NCBI GenBank assembly: GCA_018402075.1
Contig: JAGYJP010000003.1
Location: forward strand, 124,001 to 188,000
Origin: Candidatus Nanopelagicales bacterium
GTDB lineage: Bacteria > Actinomycetota > Actinomycetes > S36-B12
Reading direction: 5' to 3'
DNA length: 64,000 nt
Shown here: positions 17,846 through 24,899 of the stretch, piece by piece
How positions within the stretch are numbered: position 1 is the first letter of the stretch
Layout: each line of letters begins with the position of its first letter
Notes under the pieces: generated by a model
The model's input: only the letters and a program-made list of their open reading frames with translations
Database searches by the model: none
Told to the model about the DNA's origin: nothing
Position numbers and translations under genes: made by a program

Positions 17846-17869
17846 GGGGGCCCTTCGTGAAGGGGCCCT
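17846..17869 (+). terminator. GC-rich hairpin after flagellin 5
   Basis: GGGCCCTT pairs with AAGGGGCCC (one bulged G) around CGTG, starting just after the flagellin 5 stop. There is no T-run downstream, so it may be a weak terminator or an mRNA 3'-end stabiliser for the abundant flagellin transcript. Confidence 0.45.
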
Positions 17870-17893
17870 GAAGGCGTGGGGAGGGGTCATTTC

Positions 17894-17921
17894 CTCAGGT
17901 CTGTGCGGTTTCTTCCGATTA
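17894..17921 (+). promoter_or_regulatory. Putative FliA-type promoter (upstream one of two)
   Basis: CTCA (17894-17897), 16 bp, TCCGATTA (17914-17921). The -35 is a full match and the -10 has two mismatches to GCCGATAA. It lies 73 bp upstream of a better match, so the flgN operon may have tandem late promoters. Confidence 0.5.
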
Positions 17922-17966
17922 TTTACTCAGAGACAGATTTTCTTCTTTTCTTAGTGAACAATTTTC

Positions 17967-17994
17967 CTCAGGGTTCTCGGTTTTCATCCGATAA
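17967..17994 (+). promoter_or_regulatory. FliA-type promoter of the flgN-flgK-flgL-fliW-csrA operon
   Basis: CTCA (17967-17970), 16 bp, TCCGATAA (17987-17994): one mismatch to CTCA-N16-GCCGATAA. It lies 62 bp before the flgN start, with no other gene between. Confidence 0.75.
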
Positions 17995-18056
17995 CTTAGG
18001 TAGTCAGGGAGTGGGCCTTAGGGCCGCTTCCACCCAACGACCTTGAGGAGGTAGCC

Positions 18057-18551
18057 GTGGATCTTTCCGGGCTTTCCTCCCTGCTATGGCGCGAACGGGA
18101 CATTTTGGACAATCTCCTATTTAAACTCGATGTCCAGCAGCTGCTCCTCATGAGCGGGCGGTCCGGGTGGTTGGTGCGGGCCAGCCGGGAAATCGAGACT
18201 GCTTTGGAGCAGGTTCGAATTATTGAACTTGAGCGGGCCGTTCGGTTCAACGAGGTGGCCGGGAATCTTGATTTGGAGGCATCTCCAAGCCTTTCCGCAA
18301 TCGCGGAGGCAGCTGAAGAGCCATGGAAGAGCCTGCTGGCCGAACACTATGAAGCCTTTTTGGAGCTGGCGTCCCGAATCCAAGCCATTACCTCACTCAA
18401 TCGCGAATTAGCCTTCTCCGCCCAAATAGCCACCGAGGCGATTCTGACTAGCATCCGAGGCGATTCGGATCCAGGTTTACATCTATACGCGCAGTCCGGT
18501 GAGACAGAAAAACTCGATCGCAAGTCCGTGTTCGTGGACGAGGGGCTTTAA
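18057..18551 (+). CDS. flgN: FlgN-like export chaperone for hook-filament junction proteins
   Basis: The 164-residue helical protein begins MDLSGLSSLLWRERDILDNLLFKLDVQQLLLMSGRSGWLVRASREIETAL, which fits the FlgN family. It starts at GTG 18057 behind a strong GAGGAGGT site. FlgN binds FlgK and FlgL in the cytoplasm and escorts them to the export gate. flgK begins one base after its stop and flgL follows, which supports the assignment. Sequence conservation in this family is low, so context carries much of the weight. Confidence 0.82.
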   Translation: MDLSGLSSLLWRERDILDNLLFKLDVQQLLLMSGRSGWLVRASREIETALEQVRIIELERAVRFNEVAGNLDLEASPSLSAIAEAAEEPWKSLLAEHYEAFLELASRIQAITSLNRELAFSAQIATEAILTSIRGDSDPGLHLYAQSGETEKLDRKSVFVDEGL

Positions 18552-18552
18552 A

Positions 18553-19881
18553 GTGGGGACCTTCTCGGGCATATCCACCGCACTGTCGTCATTGCAGGCG
18601 CAGCGCGTCGCCATGGACGTTGCCGGACAAAACATTGCTAACGTCAGCACCCCCGGATACTCCCGGCAACGGGTTGAGATGACAGCCGGGATTGGGGTGG
18701 ATGTGTCTTCGATCCAACGACTGCACAGTGGATTACTGGGCGACCGAGCGCGAACCGAGAGTGCTCGCCTGGGCGACCTTAACGTGACAAGCGCCGTGTT
18801 GACCCAAATTGAACAAGTCTTTCCCGAGCCGAGCACATCTGGCTTTCAGTCAAAATTAGACGCACTCTGGTCGGGGTTTTCAAATGTCTCCAGAGACCCC
18901 AACAATGCCGCGGCCCGGATTCAGGTAATTGCCCAGGCAAATGTTCTCACCGGTTGGCTCAACGACGCAGCCCAACAGCTAACAAGTATCTCGACCAGCC
19001 AGTCACAAAACTTGAGCAATCTGGTGACCTCGGCAAACGCGTATGCCCAGCAGATTGCTGAACTGAACGTTTCAATCGGCATGTCCCCCGAGGGAACGAG
19101 CGCAACAAATGCTCTCATGGATCAGCGGTCTTATGCAGCATCTCAACTCGCCGAAGCTGTTGGTGGAACCTACCTAACTGATAGCAATAACAAGATGAGT
19201 GTTTCCCTTGGTGGAGCGACCCTTGTCGGTCCGACAAATTACGCGACCCTGCAAGTTGCCACCGCAGGCGGCACAACCTCGGTCCAATGGGCCAGTGACG
19301 ATTCCACGGCCGTGGTATCCAGTGGCAACGCCAGCGGTTACCTCACTGCGATCAACACCACCATTCCAGCATGGGCGGCAACGCTCGATACCGTGGCCGC
19401 TGCGCTGACTTCAACGGTGAATACCGCACAGGCTGCCGGGTTTGATCTTTTGGGAAATGCTGGCGCGGCCCTGTTCACGGGAACCACGGCAGCCACCATC
19501 GGCGTGGCCCTGACCACTGGCTCGAGTATCGCCGCTTCAACACTTGCACCCGTCGGGGGAGTTGCCTCACTCAATGGATCAAATGCGGATTCCATGGCGG
19601 CGCTCGGAAGATCTGCTGGCGGACCCGATGAACTTTATCAAAATCTGGTTGTGTCCCTGGGGTTTGCCACTCAAGGTGCCCAGCAAACCGCACAAACCGT
19701 ACAGGCTTTCATGGCCGGCATCACCGGCCAGATTAATTCGGAGTCCGGCGTGAACATAGATGAAGAAATGGCGAATCTACTCACCTACCAGCGTGCCTAC
19801 GAAGCAGCAGCGCGCGTACTTACTTCCATTGACGAAGCACTCGACACCCTCATCAACCGTACCGGCCTTGTTGGACGATAG
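18553..19881 (+). CDS. flgK: Flagellar hook-associated protein 1 (FlgK)
   Basis: The 443-residue product starts at GTG 18553 (GAGGGG seven bases upstream; the open frame extends to 18499 but overlaps flgN). The N-terminus has the rod/hook signature FSGISTALSSLQAQRVAMDVAGQNIANVSTPGYSRQRVEM. The C-terminus ends SGVNIDEEMANLLTYQRAYEAAARVLTSIDEALDTLINRTGL, the FlgK D0 helix. FlgK forms the first of the two junction rings between hook and filament. The length is at the short end for the family (about 450-550). Confidence 0.95.
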   Translation: MGTFSGISTALSSLQAQRVAMDVAGQNIANVSTPGYSRQRVEMTAGIGVDVSSIQRLHSGLLGDRARTESARLGDLNVTSAVLTQIEQVFPEPSTSGFQSKLDALWSGFSNVSRDPNNAAARIQVIAQANVLTGWLNDAAQQLTSISTSQSQNLSNLVTSANAYAQQIAELNVSIGMSPEGTSATNALMDQRSYAASQLAEAVGGTYLTDSNNKMSVSLGGATLVGPTNYATLQVATAGGTTSVQWASDDSTAVVSSGNASGYLTAINTTIPAWAATLDTVAAALTSTVNTAQAAGFDLLGNAGAALFTGTTAATIGVALTTGSSIAASTLAPVGGVASLNGSNADSMAALGRSAGGPDELYQNLVVSLGFATQGAQQTAQTVQAFMAGITGQINSESGVNIDEEMANLLTYQRAYEAAARVLTSIDEALDTLINRTGLVGR

Positions 19882-19890
19882 GAAAAATCT

Positions 19891-20781
19891 ATGACCTCAA
19901 TTTCCCGCATGGCAACTGGTGCGCAGAGTCTGCAGAACATGGACTCGGTGGGTGCCATGAGCAAGCGAATGGCCCAATTACAGGAGCAGATCTCCTCGGG
20001 CAAGGCAATCCAGCGCGCCAGCGAAGACCCGGGCGGAACCCGGTCAGTTATGACACTTCGGGCGGAACAAACTCGCATGTCCCAGTACGCGGAGAACATT
20101 GACCACGGATTACTCAGGCTCAATGCAACGCGCACCCAGGTCGACTCAATCAACGATCAACTTCTCAAGGCCCGCGATCTGGTGATTCAGGGTCAGGCCT
20201 CAAACTCAACAGCAAGCTCACGTTCGGCATTGGCCGCTCAGATTGACGTTATTGCCTCCAGTCTGCTGGTAGCGGCGAACAGTGATTTTGCCGGACGCGC
20301 CCTTTTCACCGGTGCAACTTCAGCAAGTACCGCCTACAACGCGGGAGGCACCTACGTCGGTGACACAAATGCGGTCACCACCCGAGTTGACGACTTCGGT
20401 TCCACCGTCCGAATTGAACTGAACGGTCCTGAGATATTCGGCACGGGAGCAGCAAATGCCTTCGCCGTACTCACCTCGATTGCCGACAGCCTGCGCAACA
20501 CACCTGCCAACCTGGCAGCCAACTTGACTTCATTGGATTCGGTCATCACCACCGCTCGCGGCGCCCAAGCAACCGTTGGCTCCCGAATCAATCAACTCAA
20601 TGAACTTCGCGACGTATCCGCAGACCGGCTTTTGAGTATCACCGGGGCTCTGGCCGCGGTTGAAGACACCGACCTCACAAAGACGATCATGGAATTAACC
20701 ATGCAGCAAACAAGCTACGAAGCAACCCTCTTCTCCACGGCAAGTATCATGCAGCCATCCTTAATGGATTTTTTAAGATAA
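19891..20781 (+). CDS. flgL: Flagellar hook-associated protein 3 (FlgL)
   Basis: The 296-residue protein begins MTSISRMATGAQSLQNMDSVGAMSKRMAQLQEQISSGKAIQRASEDPGG, the FlgL/flagellin-like D0-D1 helix, and ends TDLTKTIMELTMQQTSYEATLFSTASIMQPSLMDFLR. FlgL forms the second junction ring, on which the filament starts. It follows flgK after 9 bp. The length matches the family (about 300). Confidence 0.95.
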   Translation: MTSISRMATGAQSLQNMDSVGAMSKRMAQLQEQISSGKAIQRASEDPGGTRSVMTLRAEQTRMSQYAENIDHGLLRLNATRTQVDSINDQLLKARDLVIQGQASNSTASSRSALAAQIDVIASSLLVAANSDFAGRALFTGATSASTAYNAGGTYVGDTNAVTTRVDDFGSTVRIELNGPEIFGTGAANAFAVLTSIADSLRNTPANLAANLTSLDSVITTARGAQATVGSRINQLNELRDVSADRLLSITGALAAVEDTDLTKTIMELTMQQTSYEATLFSTASIMQPSLMDFLR

Positions 20782-20837
20782 CCGACCTGAGAGAACCAGC
20801 ACGTTAAATGAATACCCAAGCTGAAAACGGAGATTCC

Positions 20838-21266
20838 ATGTCAGACAACGCGCCCAATGACGCGCAGAATGACTCGCAGAGCGATGTCCCCGTTGTGGAG
20901 ATTCGCGGCGGTCTTCTGGGGTTTCCTGAGTTCACCAAGTTCACCCTGATCAAAATGAACGACGAAGGTTTGGTCTACCGACTTCAATCCCTTGAAGAAG
21001 CCGCTATAAATTTTGTTGTCGTCCCGGCAGCATCGTTCTTCCCAAATTACGCACCGGTCGTTGACGATGAAGTAGCGAAGCGGTTCGACCTAGAAAGTGG
21101 CCGGGAAGTGCTGCTGCTCCTCGTTGTCACATTAGGTGAGACATTCAAAGACTCAACCGTGAACCTGATGGCTCCACTCTTACTGGATCCGAATGCACAA
21201 ATCGCCGAACAAATAATTGTCGAGAATAATGATTTGTCCGTGCGCACCCCACTGATGGCTGCGTAG
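20838..21266 (+). CDS. fliW: Flagellar assembly factor FliW
   Basis: FliW features include the GGLLGFPEFTKFTLIKMNDEGLVYRLQSLEEAAINFVVVPA block and the ADQ-type DDEVAKRFDLESGREVLLLLVVT strand, ending NLMAPLLLDPNAQIAEQIIVEN. FliW binds either flagellin or CsrA: when flagellin accumulates in the cytoplasm FliW is titrated and CsrA is freed to block flagellin translation. GGAG five bases before ATG 20838 makes that start (142 residues) more likely than ATG 20808, which lacks a ribosome-binding site. csrA follows after 7 bp, the common fliW-csrA pairing. Confidence 0.93.
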   Translation: MSDNAPNDAQNDSQSDVPVVEIRGGLLGFPEFTKFTLIKMNDEGLVYRLQSLEEAAINFVVVPAASFFPNYAPVVDDEVAKRFDLESGREVLLLLVVTLGETFKDSTVNLMAPLLLDPNAQIAEQIIVENNDLSVRTPLMAA

Positions 21267-21273
21267 GCAACAG

Positions 21274-21534
21274 ATGCTGGTACTCAGTCGCAAGGTCGGC
21301 GAAAGTATTGTGATCGGCGACGATGTAGTTGTGACCATCCTCGAGATTCGCGGGGATCTGATCCGCGTCGGAATAGATGCACCCAAACAGGTGAAAGTGC
21401 ACCGCCGCGAAGTGTTCGAAGCAATTGAAGCAGCGAACCGTGAAGCACTCGCACCAACTCTGGCAGCCATGGACGAATTTGCTTCAGCAATTAAAGGCCT
21501 GCCAACCATGCCAAAAGCTAAAGATCCAAAGTAA
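21274..21534 (+). CDS. csrA: Carbon storage / translational regulator CsrA
   Basis: The 86-residue product starts MLVLSRKVGESIVIGDDVVVTILEIRGDLIRVGIDAPKQVKVHRREVFEAI, a complete CsrA core with the RNA-binding first strand (LVLSRK) and VHRREV. A 25-residue C-terminal extension follows, as in other FliW-partnered CsrA proteins, where it contributes to FliW binding. CsrA dimers bind GGA in hairpin loops, usually at ribosome-binding sites. GGA-loop hairpins precede all five flagellins in this window. It is probably co-transcribed from the FliA-type promoter before flgN. Confidence 0.96.
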   Translation: MLVLSRKVGESIVIGDDVVVTILEIRGDLIRVGIDAPKQVKVHRREVFEAIEAANREALAPTLAAMDEFASAIKGLPTMPKAKDPK

Positions 21535-21576
21535 TCTGAAAATTTCCTGGCCAGCTCGCGACTAATCTGCCACAAC

Positions 21577-21593
21577 GGCGCTGACGTAGCGCC
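21577..21593. terminator. Hairpin between csrA and the convergent PH-domain gene
   Basis: GGCGCT and AGCGCC form a perfect 6-bp stem around GACGT, between the 3' ends of csrA (+) and the PH-domain gene (-). No T-run follows on either strand, so terminator function is uncertain. Confidence 0.4.
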
Positions 21594-21629
21594 GGGCAAT
21601 TAGCGCTGGGCAATTAGCGCCGGGCAATT
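21588..21629. repeat. Three tandem 14-bp repeats at the 3' end of the PH-domain gene
   Basis: AGCGCCGGGCAATT occurs at 21588-21601, 21602-21615 (one base different) and 21616-21629. The last copy contains the final codons and stop of the reverse-strand gene, so the other two look like duplications of the gene's end. Confidence 0.75.
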
Positions 21630-22096
21630 AGTGCGCGGATCTCGCCAGCCACCTGATCGGGATGATCAATGGGCTCTGTTCGTAACTGCTTAATTCCAAC
21701 ACCGGAAATAGTTAATCTTCCATAATCAAAAGCACGACCGAATGGTCCCTGTTGAATGTCTACGCCTTCAATTTTATTGAACTCAAGGGACTCCTTGTTC
21801 CGATAAATGAAGGTTCGCACCACCTGAATTTTCTCTGCGTCGATAAACATGCGAAACATTACCCAGTTAATAAAACTGAATAACGGGAACAGCAATAACA
21901 GTAGGGACAATAAGAGCGCCAGCGATCCGTTGATCTGAACCCAGGTGATTGCACCCAAGACAAAGATAATTGCGAACCAGATAGTCAAGGTCACGATAAT
22001 CGCGCGCACCGATGCACGGCGCTCCTCAAAGATCACTTCACCGACTGAATCCTCGCCCGAGCCTTCGGAGATGCTTTTGTCCAGGCCATGATCCAT
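21614..22096 (-). CDS. Membrane protein with bacterial PH-like domain
   Basis: The 160-residue product has an acidic N-terminus and two adjacent hydrophobic helices (about residues 32-53 and 56-80). A C-terminal stretch RMFIDAEKIQVVRTFIYRNKESLEFNKIEGVDIQQGPFGRAFDYGRLTISGVG is characteristic of bPH2 (YdbS/YdbT-like) domains. The function of this family is not well established; it is thought to act at the membrane. The gene is unrelated to flagella by sequence. Both ends carry short GC-rich tandem repeats of different unit length. Confidence 0.7.
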   Translation of the reverse strand: MDHGLDKSISEGSGEDSVGEVIFEERRASVRAIIVTLTIWFAIIFVLGAITWVQINGSLALLLSLLLLLFPLFSFINWVMFRMFIDAEKIQVVRTFIYRNKESLEFNKIEGVDIQQGPFGRAFDYGRLTISGVGIKQLRTEPIDHPDQVAGEIRALIARR

Positions 22097-22128
22097 AACC
22101 GCATCCTAGACCAGAGGTTGAAGTCTGG

Positions 22129-22192
22129 TTAGCGCGTCGTTAAATTAGCGCGTCGTTAAATTAGCGCGTTGTTCAATTGGCGCGATGTTGAA
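22129..22192. repeat. Four tandem 16-bp repeats upstream of the PH-domain gene
   Basis: TTAGCGCGTCGTTAAA at 22129-22144 and 22145-22160 is exact; TTAGCGCGTTGTTCAA (22161) and TTGGCGCGATGTTGAA (22177) are progressively diverged. The array fills the gap between two divergent genes and may contain their control sites. Confidence 0.75.
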
Positions 22193-22219
22193 TCAGCGAG
22201 TCCATGAAAGAATCGGGCT

Positions 22220-22900
22220 GTGAGCGAAGTGAAATGCGGACAGGTGAGCGGGAATCCGGTGGTCCATTACATTGGAATTGACCCGGGTAACAAGTTGCCC
22301 CTGATGATTACTCTGGACTCTCGAGGTCGGCACTGGCTGACCGATGGCACCCGCTCCACCGTCGTTTACCCGACGGTAAGGGACAACACCGGTGGCGCGG
22401 TTACTTTCACCTACGACTACTCAGTGGATCGGGCCACGTCCTTACTGTCCACCGTAGAGCCAATTAAAACCGAGGAACTTCCCTACAATCCGTTGATCTA
22501 TGTGAACTGGTTGATCCTGGCGCTTTATCGCTTGGTGCAATCACATCCGTACGGAACTTTAGGAATCGCCAGAACAGTGTTGGATCACGATTGTCTTTTC
22601 AACAGCAATCAGTTGCGTGTCAAAATTCAGGGAGTTGACAAGCTATATGTGGTCAAACGACTGTTACCTCGACGTCGCGGACATTTCCTGATCGAGATTA
22701 TTGCTCGGGATAATGAACAGGTAATGATTGTCGCGGAACACACCATTTTGGGATTGGTACTCAATAAAACTTTAGAGGTCGAACTCGGTGCCGCAGAGAT
22801 ACAGGCTAAAGAAATCATGGCGGAAATTCTCGAATTTATTTGGGAATGCAATGCAGAAAGAAAAGACACCAAAGTGGATCAAAAATCAAAAAACGAATGA
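22220..22900 (+). CDS. Protein of unknown function (226 residues)
   Basis: A GTG start at 22220 opens a 226-residue frame. The product is soluble, with no signal peptide or clear membrane helix. It begins MSEVKCGQVSGNPVVHYIGIDPGNKLPL and contains strand-rich stretches (MITLDSRGRHWLTDGTRSTVVY, GHFLIEIIARDNEQVMIVAEHTILG) and a lysine-rich tail. No family was recognised. The 16-bp repeat array lies directly upstream, leaving little space for a standard promoter. It is flanked by other unfamiliar genes between the late and basal-body flagellar operons, so a motility link is possible but unsupported. Confidence 0.6.
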   Translation: MSEVKCGQVSGNPVVHYIGIDPGNKLPLMITLDSRGRHWLTDGTRSTVVYPTVRDNTGGAVTFTYDYSVDRATSLLSTVEPIKTEELPYNPLIYVNWLILALYRLVQSHPYGTLGIARTVLDHDCLFNSNQLRVKIQGVDKLYVVKRLLPRRRGHFLIEIIARDNEQVMIVAEHTILGLVLNKTLEVELGAAEIQAKEIMAEILEFIWECNAERKDTKVDQKSKNE

Positions 22901-22922
22901 TTCTGGCGCGACCGGGTGAAGT

Positions 22923-23252
22923 TTAAGACGCGAGAAGATTGGGCTGCTTCTCAGCCATGTCCTCGCGCAGTTTATCCAGGCTGGCCTGCAACTTGCGATT
23001 TGTCGTGGCTGCTTCATCGATCTGAATATTCAACTCACTGATTCTAAGGTTGAGTTCTTCAATGGTTTCGCGATCTTGTTCAACCTTGGCCGAGTGCTGA
23101 ACCTGCAACTCCACCATTTCGCGCTTGGACTCCGACATTGCCATAAAGTGCTTAAGTTCCAGGCGTTCAGTTTCATTCTTGACGTAACCCATCATGGCAA
23201 GGATGCCTAAGGCAGCCACCAAGAAAACCAAGAAGAAGATCCAAATTTCCAT
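22923..23252 (-). CDS. Small membrane-anchored coiled-coil protein
   Basis: From ATG 23252 the 109-residue product has one N-terminal helix (IWIFFLVFLVAALGILAMMGYV) followed by a long charged coiled coil (ERLELKHFMAMSESKREMVELQVQHSAKVEQDRETIEELNLRISELN...KLQASLDKLREDMAEK). The open frame begins two codons earlier at a TTG, but ATG with AAAGG upstream is preferred. No named family was recognised. The layout suits a membrane-tethered structural or scaffold protein; the gene downstream of the same strand is another small membrane protein. Confidence 0.6.
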   Translation of the reverse strand: MEIWIFFLVFLVAALGILAMMGYVKNETERLELKHFMAMSESKREMVELQVQHSAKVEQDRETIEELNLRISELNIQIDEAATTNRKLQASLDKLREDMAEKQPNLLAS

Positions 23253-23299
23253 AACCAAAGTCTATACCTTTCAACCCTTATTTGGCTAGCGGGCCAAGG

Positions 23300-23461
23300 T
23301 CATGGGCCTTGGATATCAATACCAATTGAGTCATTGATCATGTCATTCACGGAATCATTCAGCATGGCCGCAATGTAAATGAGGCTGCCAATGAATGCCA
23401 ATATGACGAAAACCTTTGTTACTGGATCCCACCCCGCGCCCAAACCAGATTTTCGCGCCAT
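23300..23461 (-). CDS. Small single-span membrane protein (53 residues)
   Basis: GGAG five bases before ATG 23461 supports a 53-residue protein, MARKSGLGAGWDPVTKVFVI..., with one hydrophobic helix (VFVILAFIGSLIYIAAML) and a polar tail repeating ND (NDSVNDMINDSIG). The frame is open to 23527, but that start lacks a ribosome-binding site. The function is unknown. It lies 47 bp upstream of the coiled-coil membrane gene on the same strand, so the two probably form an operon. Confidence 0.5.
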   Translation of the reverse strand: MARKSGLGAGWDPVTKVFVILAFIGSLIYIAAMLNDSVNDMINDSIGIDIQGP

Positions 23462-23623
23462 GAATGCTCCTATCGTGACTTCGTAAATATCCGGCGTCGG
23501 GAATTTTTGGAAAAAGCCGAATTTCACGTGCCTGCGGTCGATACTACTTGTGTAACTTTATGTAGTTCTGTGTAGTTCTGATTAGTTCTGTGCTTTAGAT
23601 GTCAACGAAGGGAAGCGGTACCC

Positions 23624-24760
23624 ATGATCACCCTCTCGCCTGTCCCCGACGGCGTGACCGTCGTCGCCTCGGTTGAAAAGGCAGAGCAGATGGCGGAACG
23701 AAAAAAGGCTCCCCCTCTAATAATTCTCGAGTCCCTGCAGGCCTATTTGGACGAAATGGGATTCGGTACCGGGGAATTGCTGTGGGGCCGGCTCGGTTCG
23801 CAGGGATCATCGGGTAGTTTCCACATTGCCCGCGACGAAAACGTCCATTACGTGCTCAAACGGCGCCTCGATGGCCCGCAGCCCTCCGATGTCATGAGTT
23901 TGGCGGATGAAATCAAGTTATTGGAGGTTCTTCGGGGCCATCATCTGCACTCACCCGATGTCTTACATGTGTGTAATGACGCCAGCATCATTGGCGCACC
24001 CTTTTATTTGAGCGCGTTCCTGCCCGGAGAGCGGGTGGTCAATTCCATTCCAGATGCTCTGAACAATGTGGAAGAAAAGGTGGGGATGTCCCGCCGGGCC
24101 ATTGACGACCTGGCCCGCATTCAGGTGGAAGTCTCCCCTCATGAAGTTGCGGGCCTTGATCACGGGGGCAGCGACTTACGCAAACTCGTGTTGGAGTCCA
24201 AGCGGCTTGGCCGCAAGCTCAAAATGCGCCGTCTACCCGGATTCGAGATCCTGGGGGATTATCTACTGGAAAACGCGCCCGAACCTCATCCCTCGGTCCT
24301 CAGTCACAGCCGTTACAGCATGCAAAATCTCCTTTTTCTGGACAAAGCCCCCGCAACCATTTCCGGGGTTTTCGGTTGGGAACGAGCGACCGCCTGCGAC
24401 CCGCTCATGGATTTGGGGTACTTCACGGCCACCTACTCGGCCCGCGACCTCCCGGAAACTCCGCTGGATACCGCCCCCGTCACCCGCGACGAGGACGGAT
24501 TTTTGTCCCGAAACGAACTCGTGAACGTGTTCCGGATCGCAACCCACCTGGACACCGCCAACCTGCCGTGGTTTCAAACCTTCTGTTTATGGCGGGAAGC
24601 CGTGCGCCTCGAGGAGATTTATGAGCGGCTCATGAACAAAGAAGCGGTTCCAAGCAAGTCCTTCGCCCTCTCCCTGCGCGATGGTGTTCCAGCCATTCTG
24701 GCCAACGCTGCCCACTTCTCTAAGGTTGACGGAGTTGAGGCAACCGCCCCCAAGCGCTAA
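23624..24760 (+). CDS. Aminoglycoside-phosphotransferase-fold protein lacking both catalytic aspartates (pseudokinase-like)
   Basis: The 378-residue product has the APH/choline-kinase layout: a lysine-bearing N-lobe (VHYVLKRRLDG), PFYLSAFLPGE, and a C-lobe. The catalytic loop, normally H-G-D-x4-N, reads His228-Ser229-Arg230-YSMQ-Asn. The metal-binding D-W-E reads Gly251-Trp-Glu253, followed by the familiar ATACDPLMDLGY. Both essential aspartates are therefore replaced while the surrounding motifs stay recognisable, pointing to a non-catalytic binding or regulatory role. Related intact proteins (ACAD10/11-type) phosphorylate hydroxyacyl groups. ATG 23624 follows a GGGAAG site. It stands alone between the late and basal-body flagellar genes. 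Confidence 0.75.
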   Translation: MITLSPVPDGVTVVASVEKAEQMAERKKAPPLIILESLQAYLDEMGFGTGELLWGRLGSQGSSGSFHIARDENVHYVLKRRLDGPQPSDVMSLADEIKLLEVLRGHHLHSPDVLHVCNDASIIGAPFYLSAFLPGERVVNSIPDALNNVEEKVGMSRRAIDDLARIQVEVSPHEVAGLDHGGSDLRKLVLESKRLGRKLKMRRLPGFEILGDYLLENAPEPHPSVLSHSRYSMQNLLFLDKAPATISGVFGWERATACDPLMDLGYFTATYSARDLPETPLDTAPVTRDEDGFLSRNELVNVFRIATHLDTANLPWFQTFCLWREAVRLEEIYERLMNKEAVPSKSFALSLRDGVPAILANAAHFSKVDGVEATAPKR

Positions 24761-24797
24761 AAATTGAGGCGCCTAAATATTCCCCAGTCTTGAATTC

Positions 24798-24825
24798 CTA
24801 ATAATTAGTTCGCTGGTACCGATAC
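24798..24825 (+). promoter_or_regulatory. Possible FliA-type promoter of the NlpC/P60 gene
   Basis: CTAA (24798-24801), 16 bp, ACCGATAC (24818-24825): one mismatch in the -35 and two in the -10 against CTCA-N16-GCCGATAA. It lies 74 bp before the preferred start of the hydrolase gene. Confidence 0.4.
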
Positions 24826-24899
24826 CTGCTTATTGATGCGTGGTTTTTTTACACGCTTACAAATACGTGTATGTCACGCGACCCAAATTGGGAGCCAAT

